A stretch of 61,212 nt of DNA, from contig VAYN01000008.1 of assembly GCA_005885405.1 (NCBI GenBank), positions 46,922 through 108,133 of the forward strand. The letters run 5' to 3'. The translations under genes and the position numbers were made by a program. Under the pieces are notes generated by a model. That model made no database searches. It had not been told where the DNA came from and was given only the letters and a program-made list of their open reading frames with translations. This DNA is from Actinomycetota bacterium (GTDB lineage Bacteria > Actinomycetota > Thermoleophilia > Solirubrobacterales > 70-9). Numbering within the stretch: the first letter of the stretch is position 1; each line of letters begins with the position of its first letter. Below, piece after piece: positions 34,591-41,429 of this stretch.

Positions 34591-35313
34591 TCAGCCTTCG
34601 TCGGGTTCGGCCGGCGTCGGGCCGTCGAATTTGAAGGCGAAGACAGGCTCGCCGCCGTATTTGCCCCAGGTCTTCTTGCCGAAGGCCCGAATCGCATCAA
34701 GGGTGGCCGCGCCTTTGTATTCGCGGCAGACGAGCAGGTTGGTCCAGGTCGCCGCGGCGACGTCGTAGACAATTTCGTCGTTGGGAAAGAGCAGTGCGGC
34801 TCCGTACATCGTGTCGTAGAGGCCCTTCAATTCCAGCTGCGCCTGCTCGGGCAGATCAGGCGAGTACTCGATCGCCATCCGCCCGTGCTCGAGCGAGTGG
34901 ACCACATCGAGCTGTTTCGGCGGCTCCGAGTAGGCGCCGTCCGCCTGCTGGAAGGGCGGTTCGACGTGGTTGCCCGAGGTCGGCGGGCTGGTCTTGTAGT
35001 TCGGTTCTTCTGCGTCTACCGGAAGGTGTTCCTTCCCCTCATCCGGCAGTTTCAGACGCAGTTCGCAGCCCGCTTTCTGCGCCGCGACTTTGACGTCGGT
35101 CTCTTTCGGCGTCGGGGGAACGATCCCGGCCCGCTCGTCCGGCTGCACCCCGTTGGTGTTGCCGATCGTTTCGTCGAGGTTGATGTGGGCGCCACCTTCG
35201 TCGGTGTTGCCGCCGCCGGCGCTGCTGCTGTCGTCGCCGCCGCTGACGAGGAGGAAGACCACAACGGCGATCACGATGACGAGGGTTGAGACCACCGCGT
35301 AGCCGATCAGCAT
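34591..35313 (-). CDS. DUF3105 membrane-anchored protein
   Basis: A 240-residue protein from the ATG at 35313. Membrane helix at about 5-24 (YAVVSTLVIVIAVVVFLLV), Ser/Gly linker, then the DUF3105 domain with DVVHSLEHGRMAIEYSP, TSPPTSGNHVEPPF and TWTNLLVCREY. The frame stays open upstream of the ATG and encodes a highly charged stretch (RERLREERIAAEESEGKSGR) like the usual cytoplasmic N-terminus of this family. No ATG, GTG or TTG exists in that stretch before the upstream TGA; CTG is the only near-cognate. The true start may therefore be non-canonical and overlap metF by about 80 bases. Function of the family is unknown. Confidence 0.82.
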   Translation of the reverse strand: MLIGYAVVSTLVIVIAVVVFLLVSGGDDSSSAGGGNTDEGGAHINLDETIGNTNGVQPDERAGIVPPTPKETDVKVAAQKAGCELRLKLPDEGKEHLPVDAEEPNYKTSPPTSGNHVEPPFQQADGAYSEPPKQLDVVHSLEHGRMAIEYSPDLPEQAQLELKGLYDTMYGAALLFPNDEIVYDVAAATWTNLLVCREYKGAATLDAIRAFGKKTWGKYGGEPVFAFKFDGPTPAEPDEG

Positions 35314-35317
35314 CCGG

Positions 35318-36265
35318 TTACGTCCCGACTTGCCTTCGCTTTCTTCCGCGGCGATCCGTTCTTCTCGCAGCCGTTCTCTTCCGCACCCGCTCCCAAGGTC
35401 GCGAAGCCTTCAGCGTCGCCAGGACCGCCCGCGTCGCCGGCGCTCGGTTCAGCGCGTAGAACTGAATCCCCGGAGCTCCGGCGATCAGAAGCTCGGCGCA
35501 CTGCTGCGCCGCATAGGCGATCCCGAGCTCAAACTCGCGCTCCGGATCGCCCCCCGCAGCCTCGAATGCCGCTTCCAGGGCGGGCGGAATCGTTGCATCG
35601 CAGAGGTCGCAGATCCGCTTCGTCTGCGCGAAGGTGGCGACCGGGATGACGCCAGGGATGATCGGCACCTCGATCCCCTGCGCCCGGGCGGCGCGGACGA
35701 AATCGAAGTAGACCTGGTTGTCGAAGAAGAGCTGGGTGATCAGGAAACCAGCTCCGGCGTCGACCTTCGTCTTCAGGTAGCGAAGGTCGGTCTCGAGGTC
35801 GGGCGCCTCGGGGTGGACCTCCGGGAAGCAGGCGGCGCCGATCCCGAAGTCCCAGCCACCGGAGATGAACGCCGCCAGCTCGGCGGCACTGCCGAGGCCG
35901 CCCTCGGGCTGAACGAAGTCCTCCTGCCCGCGCGGAGGGTCGCCGCGCAGGGCGAAGACGTTCTCGATCCCAGCCGCCTCGATCCGGTCGAGGGTCACCG
36001 CAAGGCCTTCGGTCGTCTCGCCGACGCAGCTGAGGTGGGCCATCGTCTCGAACCCGATCTCGTCCTTCAGCGCCCGGGCGATCTCCACCGTCCCGTCCCG
36101 GGTCGAACCGCCGGCGCCGTAGGTGACGGAGACAAAGTCGAGATCCAGCTTGCGGAGCTCCCGCGCCGTCTCGTAGAGCTGCTCGGTCGCCTCTGCCGTC
36201 TTCGGCGGGAAGAACTCGACCGAGAACGTCGGCCGGCGCTCAGAGATGATCTCGTCGATCCGCAC
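35318..36265 (-). CDS. metF: Methylenetetrahydrofolate reductase
   Basis: A 315-residue protein. It reduces 5,10-methylene-THF to 5-methyl-THF for methionine synthesis, using FAD. Motifs: FSVEFFPPKTAEA at the N-terminus, FVSVTYGAGGSTRDGTVEIA, FALRGDPPRGQED, FLITQLFFDNQVYFDFV and PIIPGVIPVATFAQ. The C-terminal 25 residues are almost entirely basic (RVRKRTAARRTDRRGRKRR) and unlike other MetF ends. They lie over the segment that encodes the charged N-terminus of the DUF3105 protein in another frame, so the tail may have arisen by read-through into the neighbour. Confidence 0.93.
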   Translation of the reverse strand: MRIDEIISERRPTFSVEFFPPKTAEATEQLYETARELRKLDLDFVSVTYGAGGSTRDGTVEIARALKDEIGFETMAHLSCVGETTEGLAVTLDRIEAAGIENVFALRGDPPRGQEDFVQPEGGLGSAAELAAFISGGWDFGIGAACFPEVHPEAPDLETDLRYLKTKVDAGAGFLITQLFFDNQVYFDFVRAARAQGIEVPIIPGVIPVATFAQTKRICDLCDATIPPALEAAFEAAGGDPEREFELGIAYAAQQCAELLIAGAPGIQFYALNRAPATRAVLATLKASRPWERVRKRTAARRTDRRGRKRRQVGT

Positions 36266-36462
36266 CCGGAGAGGGTAGCTTCACTCTCGCTTCAAAGTAG
36301 GCCAGGATCTCTAGGCGCTTGCCCTTCGTATCCGGCACGAGCTTCCAGCAGAGAAGGAGGCTGGTCACGCGGGACGTGAGCTACGCGCCCCGCGAGCGTC
36401 GTAATCCGCGTAACGACCAGCCTCACCGCTCCGACTATTCGTACCAATACTCCCCAAACCCA

Positions 36463-37455
36463 CTACTGACCAAGGTTCTTCCCGTGTAGGTGCCATTCGT
36501 GTGTTGCCCGACCATGAACGGACAGGTCCCCGTAGAGACCGACACTTTGACACTCAGGTTGGACGTATTTACAGCCTTTCAAGGTTGCACTATCCGAAGT
36601 TGCATTGAACAGATACTGACATGCTGCGGTGTTGACCGTCGAGGTGACAAACCCGAAGGCGATGCAGCCGCTGAATTCGGGGTGCATTTCCTGAGTCTCC
36701 GATGTCCCGGTCGCACCAACGCTGCCGGAAAACATAACCGTGTTGCAGGTCAGCGATGAGCCTGTGAGAGTAAATTTGTGTGACACAGACTGCTGGCCCG
36801 TCAGGGCCGCTCCCGCGCCACCGTGGAACTTCGGAGCTGCCATTAGCTCCCCGGAGGCTGCCCTCACTGTGGTGGTGCCAGTGTAGACACCGCTGCTATG
36901 GGTGCCCACGCTTACCGGGCATATTCCCGTCGACGTCGTGATTTTGGCGCTAATGTTCGTCGCATTCGACGACACGAGGATGTCGTGGCCCAGTGCTGGA
37001 CCCCCCGTTCCAAAGCTCTGACCATTAATACCAGACTGGTTTGGCACTTCCATTACACATTTTCCGAACGCGTTGCTCGCGGTCACGACGATTGCCCCTG
37101 CCGAACAGCTTTTCAGGGTCACCGTGGGGGAATTGATGTTGAAAATGTATTGACAGCCAGCCGTGTTGATAGTTGCCCCAACAAATCCAAAGACCGTGCA
37201 GCCGCTGTATTCCGGGTGAAGTTCCAGCGTTTCGAAAGTCGCTGCGGGGGTCGTGCCGGTGTACGTAACAGTCGTGCAGGTGATAGACGCGCCTGTGATC
37301 GTGAATTTATGCGAAGTGGACTGGCTGCCCGTGAGCGCAATTCCGGCGCCCCCCGTGGCATAGAAATCACCGGCGGCAGCCACAGGGGCTCCGAAGGCGA
37401 CGATGCAGGCCATCGTCGCAACCATGACTGACCCGAGATTCTTCAGATGTTTCAT
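36463..37455 (-). CDS. Two-domain small-secreted-family protein with degenerate second domain (paralogue 5)
   Basis: A 330-residue protein. Signal peptide MKHLKNLGSVMVATMACI. Domain 1 (about 28-205) is a full family copy: TSHKFTITGASITC, LHPEYSGCTVFGFVGATI, SNAFGKCVMEVPNQSG, GICPVSVGTHSSG. Domain 2 (from about 208) starts VSHKFTLTGSSLTC, MHPEFSGCIAFGF and then breaks at TLKGCK. Past that point another phase encodes the expected end (NTSNLSVKVSVSTG to FGEYWYE) with a stop at 36435. About 45 family residues are missing between, so an internal deletion shifted the frame and the annotated C-terminus (CKYVQPECQSVGL onward) is out-of-phase sequence. The leader hairpin is kept, but no TTGACT-N17-TAGGAA promoter is evident. 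Confidence 0.8.
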   Translation of the reverse strand: MKHLKNLGSVMVATMACIVAFGAPVAAAGDFYATGGAGIALTGSQSTSHKFTITGASITCTTVTYTGTTPAATFETLELHPEYSGCTVFGFVGATINTAGCQYIFNINSPTVTLKSCSAGAIVVTASNAFGKCVMEVPNQSGINGQSFGTGGPALGHDILVSSNATNISAKITTSTGICPVSVGTHSSGVYTGTTTVRAASGELMAAPKFHGGAGAALTGQQSVSHKFTLTGSSLTCNTVMFSGSVGATGTSETQEMHPEFSGCIAFGFVTSTVNTAACQYLFNATSDSATLKGCKYVQPECQSVGLYGDLSVHGRATHEWHLHGKNLGQ

Positions 37456-37565
37456 GTTTTCCCCTGTATCCAGCGCTGAGGGCGCGGTTGACGTTATGGC
37501 TTTCCAGCATGACCAGAACCCCGTGTCTTTGGCGCGACGAAGTCAAGCTCTGGGAAGTCAAAAGA

Positions 37566-37592
37566 GGAGGCCCGGACCAGGTCCGGGCCTCC
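37566..37592 (-). terminator. Rho-independent terminator of 37612-38232
   Basis: GGAGGCCCGGACC and GGTCCGGGCCTCC form a 13-bp stem; TCTTTTGACTT follows on the reverse strand. It lies 20 bases past the stop. Confidence 0.8.
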
Positions 37593-37611
37593 TTCAAAGT
37601 CAGGCCTTCTT

Positions 37612-38232
37612 CTACAGGTAGAAGACCTCGCCGACCGCACCTTTGACTGTGGTGACACCCGTGTAGGAACCAACCGTCGTACCCACTTTCAGGGGGCAGA
37701 TTCCGGTTGATTCTGTGATGCTCACAGAAATGTTGTTTGAGCCCGTTTTGACATGAATGTCGCGATTCGGGGCGGTTCCTGTCGTTCCGTAGGACATCCC
37801 ATTGATGCCGTTCTGGTTGAAGACGTGAACCACGCATTTGCCGAATGCGCTGCTCGAGGTGATTGTGATCCCGCCACTGGTGCAGCTAGTGAGGTTTACA
37901 TTTGCCGAGTTTGAGTTGAAGACGTACTGGCAACCGGCCGTGTTGATCGTCGCACCGACGAACCCGAAGGCGGTGCAGCCGCTGTATTCCGGATGCATTT
38001 TCTGTTCCGTCGCTGTTGCGGCGGTGGTAGTGCCGGTAAATTTGGCGGTGGTGCAGGTGACCGACGAGCCTTCGATGGTGAATTTGTGGGATTCGGTCTG
38101 TTCACCGGTCAAGCTGACGCCCGCCCCGCCGCTGGCGTGAAATTCCGCCGCCAACGCGGAAGAGGTTGCGCTCACAGCGGTGAGTGCGGCCAGAGCAAAG
38201 CAGACGCCCACCAGGGTCTTTATGCGTTTCAT
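37612..38232 (-). CDS. Small secreted protein, paralogue 6
   Basis: A 206-residue protein with signal peptide MKRIKTLVGVCFALAALTAV to ALAAE. Family strands: GEQTESHKFTIEGSSVTC, MHPEYSGCTAFGFVGATI, TAGCQYVFNSNS, TSCTSGGITITSSSAFGKC, GICPLKVGTTVGSYTG; it ends VGEVFYL like paralogue 4. The ribosome binding site AAGGAGAAAC and a perfect GAAGCGC...GCGCTTC hairpin lie in the leader. It is next to the two-domain gene in the same orientation, repeating the pairwise arrangement seen at 16752/17866 and 3677/4750. Function unknown; probably exported and disulfide-bonded. Confidence 0.85.
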   Translation of the reverse strand: MKRIKTLVGVCFALAALTAVSATSSALAAEFHASGGAGVSLTGEQTESHKFTIEGSSVTCTTAKFTGTTTAATATEQKMHPEYSGCTAFGFVGATINTAGCQYVFNSNSANVNLTSCTSGGITITSSSAFGKCVVHVFNQNGINGMSYGTTGTAPNRDIHVKTGSNNISVSITESTGICPLKVGTTVGSYTGVTTVKGAVGEVFYL

Positions 38233-38346
38233 TGTTTCTCCTTGTAGGAAGCGCGGAGGCGCTTCTGTCGGTTACACACGAGCCAATGCGTGTGGGAGGT
38301 GAGATATCCGCGGATACCGCAAGGGATCTCGAGCCTCTGTCCTGAA

Positions 38347-38375
38347 TTCCTAACAAGGTGTAAATGAATAGTCAA
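38347..38375 (-). promoter_or_regulatory. Promoter of 37612-38232
   Basis: TTGACT (reverse of 38370-38375), 17-base spacer, TAGGAA (reverse of 38347-38352), giving a leader of about 110 bases. Confidence 0.65.
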
Positions 38376-38437
38376 GAAATTTCACCGCAATGAGGTAGTC
38401 CATCAGGCTCCTCTGCTTGATATGGAAGGATCGCCAT

Positions 38438-39190
38438 ATGACCGAGGCAGTCCACTTCGAGCAAGAGGCGGCTGTGGCTGTTCTAACTATCGACCGTTCT
38501 GATCGGCGCAATGGCGTCGACGCCGCGAGCGCGGCGCTGCTGCGAGAGGGGCTTGAACGCTTTGAGGCGGACAACTCAGCTCGGGTCCTAGTCCTCACCG
38601 GCGCCGGCGGCGAGGCGTTTTGCGCCGGGGCCGATTTGAAAGCGCTTGACCTCGACGTCGATCATCCCGGCGGACCGATGGGATTCACGCGGCTCACTCC
38701 TTCGAAGCCGACGATCGCGGCGATCGACGGCTGGTGCCTGGCCGGTGGGCTGGAGCTCGCGCTCTGGTGCGACCTTCGGATCGCGACGCCGAAATCGGTC
38801 TTCGGCTGCTTCGAGCGGCGCTGGGGCGTGCCGCTGATCGATGGCGGGACGCAGCGGCTGCCGCGGGTGGTCGGCCTCGGCCGGGCGCTGGACATGATTC
38901 TCACTGGCCGCGCTGTCGACGCGGAGGAGGCGGAGCGGATTGGTCTTGTAACCGAGGTCGTCGCACCGGGACAGCACCTCGACCGGGCCCTGGAGCTAGC
39001 CGAGCGCCTCGCCGCATTTCCCCAGGAGACGATGTTGAGCGACCGCCGCGCCACGATCGAGGGCGCCGGCCTGCCGTTGGCCGACGGACTCGAGCTCGAG
39101 CATCGCCTCGGTCGCGAGGTGCTTGAAGTCGCCGCCCGGGGAGCGGCCCGCTTTGCCGCCGGCGAAGGCCGCCACGGCGAAGGCGTCTGA
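38438..39190 (+). CDS. Enoyl-CoA hydratase/isomerase family protein
   Basis: 250 residues from the ATG at 38438, which follows GGAAGGA by seven bases; the TTG at 38417 is rejected. Crotonase fold: VAVLTIDRSDRRNGVDAAS, oxyanion-hole segment LTGAGGEAFCAGADLKAL, AAIDGWCLAGGLELALWCDL with the second oxyanion Gly, and FGCFERRWGVPLIDGG with the Glu often used in hydration. It could be a fatty-acid beta-oxidation hydratase or another crotonase family enzyme. The TetR regulator converging at 39195 belongs to a group that commonly controls fatty-acid genes, but no other beta-oxidation gene is adjacent. Confidence 0.88.
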   Translation: MTEAVHFEQEAAVAVLTIDRSDRRNGVDAASAALLREGLERFEADNSARVLVLTGAGGEAFCAGADLKALDLDVDHPGGPMGFTRLTPSKPTIAAIDGWCLAGGLELALWCDLRIATPKSVFGCFERRWGVPLIDGGTQRLPRVVGLGRALDMILTGRAVDAEEAERIGLVTEVVAPGQHLDRALELAERLAAFPQETMLSDRRATIEGAGLPLADGLELEHRLGREVLEVAARGAARFAAGEGRHGEGV

Positions 39191-39194
39191 TTCG

Positions 39195-39785
39195 CTAGCG
39201 GGTCTCGCCCCGCAGCTCGGCAGCGGCCTCGTCGGCCCCGAAGTACGGCAGGACGGCGAGGTACATCAACTCCGGCAGGAGCTGGGCATAACCGTCTTTC
39301 CGATCGGCGGAGAGGCGGGCGTGGAGAACCGCGAGGATTCCGGCGACGATCGCCTCGGCTGAGATCGCCGGGGCGGGATCGTCACTCTCTTCCCGCGCCC
39401 GGTCGATCAACCCCGCCGCCCGCTCCATCGCCTCTGTCCGCTTTCCGACCGCCTTCGGCCCGGCGGCATGAACCTCGACTAGGAGCGCCCTGCCGATCTC
39501 CGGTTGCTCGTCGAGAAAACCAAGCAGGCCGGCTAAGGCGCCCCGCAACTGACCTCGCCAAGTCGATGCGCCAGCTGCCGCTTCCCGCATCGCCAGCTCG
39601 ATCCAGGCAGACCCGGCGTCCAGCGCCTGCAGGTAGCAATCCTCCTTGTCTTCGAAGCTGTCGTAGAAGGCTTGCCGGTAGAGGCCGGCGGCGTCGAGCG
39701 CATCCTGCACGGTCGTTTGCTCGTAGCCATGTTTCCCTACTGATTCCAGCATCCCTCGAAGGATGCGCTGATGCTTTCCGGTCAA
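39195..39785 (-). CDS. TetR-family transcriptional regulator 1
   Basis: A 196-residue protein with TTG start and GGCGGGGAC upstream; no ATG or GTG exists in the open frame above it. HTH at about 8-52: ILRGMLESVGKHGYEQTTVQ, DALDAAGLYRQAFYDSFEDK. The ligand domain ends LLPELMYLAVLPYFGADEAA, shared with the two forward regulators (LVEFALTPYLGAEAA, LVEFTLTPYLGSAEA). It is divergent from regulator 2 across a 117-base region holding a GGTACC-centred palindrome. Target and ligand are unknown. Confidence 0.85.
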   Translation of the reverse strand: MTGKHQRILRGMLESVGKHGYEQTTVQDALDAAGLYRQAFYDSFEDKEDCYLQALDAGSAWIELAMREAAAGASTWRGQLRGALAGLLGFLDEQPEIGRALLVEVHAAGPKAVGKRTEAMERAAGLIDRAREESDDPAPAISAEAIVAGILAVLHARLSADRKDGYAQLLPELMYLAVLPYFGADEAAAELRGETR

Positions 39786-39830
39786 AGTCCCCGCCCGGTT
39801 CGATTGAGGTGGTAGAACAGATTGTCTACC

Positions 39831-39844
39831 TTTCGGTACCTAAA
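39831..39844. promoter_or_regulatory. Candidate TetR operator
   Basis: TTTCGGTACCTAAA is a near-palindrome centred on GGTACC (12 of 14 positions symmetric), between the divergent starts of regulators 1 and 2. Confidence 0.4.
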
Positions 39845-39902
39845 CGGTATCCGGTCCAGCCCTAGGGCATCCCCACGATCCGACTCCGGTACTGTTCCGT
39901 TC

Positions 39903-40589
39903 GTGGGATCGAACTCAACAAGGCGTCCACTTCCTGGGCGGCAGCAGCTCCCACGGGAGTTCATCGCCCAGCACCAACGCGCCCGGATCGTCACCGCGCT
40001 GGCGGAGGAGACCGCTCAGCAGGGCTATCGGGCGGTGACCGTGGCCGACATCGTCAAGCGCGCCGGGATCGCCCGCAATACCTTCTACGAAAATTTCAGC
40101 TCCAAGGAGGAGTGCTTCCTCGCCACCCAGGAGTTCGCGATGTCAGCGGCTTTGGAGCGGGTGGTCGCGGCAGCGGGCTCGCTCGACGAGTGGCCGTTCC
40201 GGGTCCGGGCTGGGTTGGGAGCTTTCCTCGATTACGTGGTCGAGGAGCCGGCCCTCTCGCGCACCTGCATGGTCGAGGCGCTTTCCGCCGGCCCTGCCGC
40301 CGTCAGGTACTACGAGGAGTCCCAGCAGGCGTTCGTCTCCCTCTTCCGACTTGGACGTGATGTCTCCCCCCATGGGGCGGATCTGCCGGAGACACTGGAG
40401 GAAGCAATCATCGGCGGCGTCTTCTGGATCCTCTATCAGCGGCTTACGGCCTCACGGCCGGAGGCGATTCCAGAGCTACTGCCCGAGCTGGTTGAGTTCG
40501 CCCTCACTCCTTACCTCGGGGCAGAAGCGGCGGGTGAGGTGGCGACCGCGGAAATCCCCGGGGGCATCGAAACGGCCTCTGCCGGGTAG
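39903..40589 (+). CDS. TetR-family transcriptional regulator 2
   Basis: About 228 residues from a GTG at 39903; the longer frame from 39822 runs through the putative operator. A leader of about 15 residues precedes the HTH (QLPREFIAQHQRARIVTALA, VADIVKRAGIARNTFYENF). The ligand domain ends LLPELVEFALTPYLGAEAA. Sequence and layout are very close to regulator 3 at 40663 (HGLPREFVAHNQRERLIAGL), so the two look like tandem duplicates. It could regulate itself and the divergent regulator 1 through the 39831 palindrome (inference). Confidence 0.83.
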   Translation: MGSNSTRRPLPGRQQLPREFIAQHQRARIVTALAEETAQQGYRAVTVADIVKRAGIARNTFYENFSSKEECFLATQEFAMSAALERVVAAAGSLDEWPFRVRAGLGAFLDYVVEEPALSRTCMVEALSAGPAAVRYYEESQQAFVSLFRLGRDVSPHGADLPETLEEAIIGGVFWILYQRLTASRPEAIPELLPELVEFALTPYLGAEAAGEVATAEIPGGIETASAG

Positions 40590-40605
40590 TCGAAACGCAT
40601 AAACA

Positions 40606-40625
40606 AACTGGCTCGTCGGCCAGTT
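40606..40625. promoter_or_regulatory. Candidate operator upstream of TetR regulator 3
   Basis: AACTGGC-TCGTCG-GCCAGTT: perfect 7-bp arms, 6-base centre, about 40 bases before the probable start of the regulator at 40663. Confidence 0.4.
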
Positions 40626-40662
40626 GGAGTTCAAACTGTCCAGATCGGTATCTTCGGTTCTC

Positions 40663-41355
40663 GTGAGAGATTCAGCCAACCAATCAGTCGAGTCTCCCGA
40701 GTACCCGCCGGAGCTGGCGCGGCTCCCGCCGGGACGGCACGGGCTGCCACGGGAGTTCGTCGCCCACAACCAGCGCGAGCGCCTCATCGCTGGCCTCGCT
40801 GAGGCCGTCGCCGAAAACGGCTACGCCGGGACCACGATTGCTCACATCACCCGCCATGCCGCGGTCTCCCGCCGCACCTTCTATGAGCACTTCAGCAGTA
40901 AGGACGAGTGCTTCGTCGCGGCCTACGACACGGTGATGGAGGAACTGCGCACGCGGGTGGGAGAGGCATTCGACCAAGAGGATGAGTGGCCGCAGGCAAT
41001 TCGCGCCGGGATTGCGGCGATGCTCGGGTTCCTCGCCGCCGAGCCTCACCTCGCCCGCCTCAGCATGGTCGAGGCGCTGGTCGCCGGGCCCGTCGTGGTC
41101 GAGCGCTATGACTCCGCGATCCAAAGCCTGGTGCCGTATTTCCAGGCGGGACGGGAGGGTCGGTCGAAAGAGATCCTCGCCGGCCTCTCGCCCACTACGG
41201 AGGAGGCGCTCGTCGGCGGGATGGTCTCACTGATCTCGCGGCGGATCTTTGCCGACCGCACAGACGAGCTCGAGTCCCTCTTGCCGGACCTGGTCGAGTT
41301 CACCTTGACGCCTTACCTCGGTAGCGCCGAAGCCGCCAAAGTCGCGCGCGGCTAG
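40663..41355 (+). CDS. TetR-family transcriptional regulator 3
   Basis: About 230 residues from a GTG at 40663; a TTG at 40624 overlaps the inverted repeat. N-terminal leader RDSANQSVESPEYPPEL, then HTH HGLPREFVAHNQRERLIAGL, THITRHA-like AHITRHAAVSRRTFYEHFSS. The ligand domain (LSMVEALVAGPVVVERYDSA) ends LVEFTLTPYLGSAEAAK. It is a tandem duplicate of regulator 2. It is immediately upstream of the mutagenesis cassette, but that cassette has its own LexA-type box, so direct control is not implied. Confidence 0.83.
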   Translation: MRDSANQSVESPEYPPELARLPPGRHGLPREFVAHNQRERLIAGLAEAVAENGYAGTTIAHITRHAAVSRRTFYEHFSSKDECFVAAYDTVMEELRTRVGEAFDQEDEWPQAIRAGIAAMLGFLAAEPHLARLSMVEALVAGPVVVERYDSAIQSLVPYFQAGREGRSKEILAGLSPTTEEALVGGMVSLISRRIFADRTDELESLLPDLVEFTLTPYLGSAEAAKVARG

Positions 41356-41414
41356 CGGGCCGGCCACGATCTAAAACTTGCAGTTGCCTCTATGGAGTTA
41401 CCATGGCGGTAGTA

Positions 41415-41428
41415 CGAACATACGTTCG
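41415..41428. promoter_or_regulatory. LexA (SOS) box of the imuB-dnaE2 cassette
   Basis: CGAACATACGTTCG fits the Gram-positive/actinobacterial LexA consensus CGAAC-N4-GTTCG. Symmetry extends to TACGAAC-ATAC-GTTCGTA (41413-41430). It ends at or just before the likely ATG at 41430, so LexA would cover the transcription or translation start. Confidence 0.8.
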
Positions 41429-41429
41429 T

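Noticed and set aside
36266-36434. Possible gene between metF and the two-domain secreted gene
   Set aside because: Only short frames without a start context; nothing recognisable.
37456-37560. Family-type TTGACT-N17-TAGGAA promoter for 36463-37455
   Set aside because: Two TTGACT hexamers are present, but no TAGGAA-like hexamer lies 17 bases downstream of either; the promoter is lost or different.
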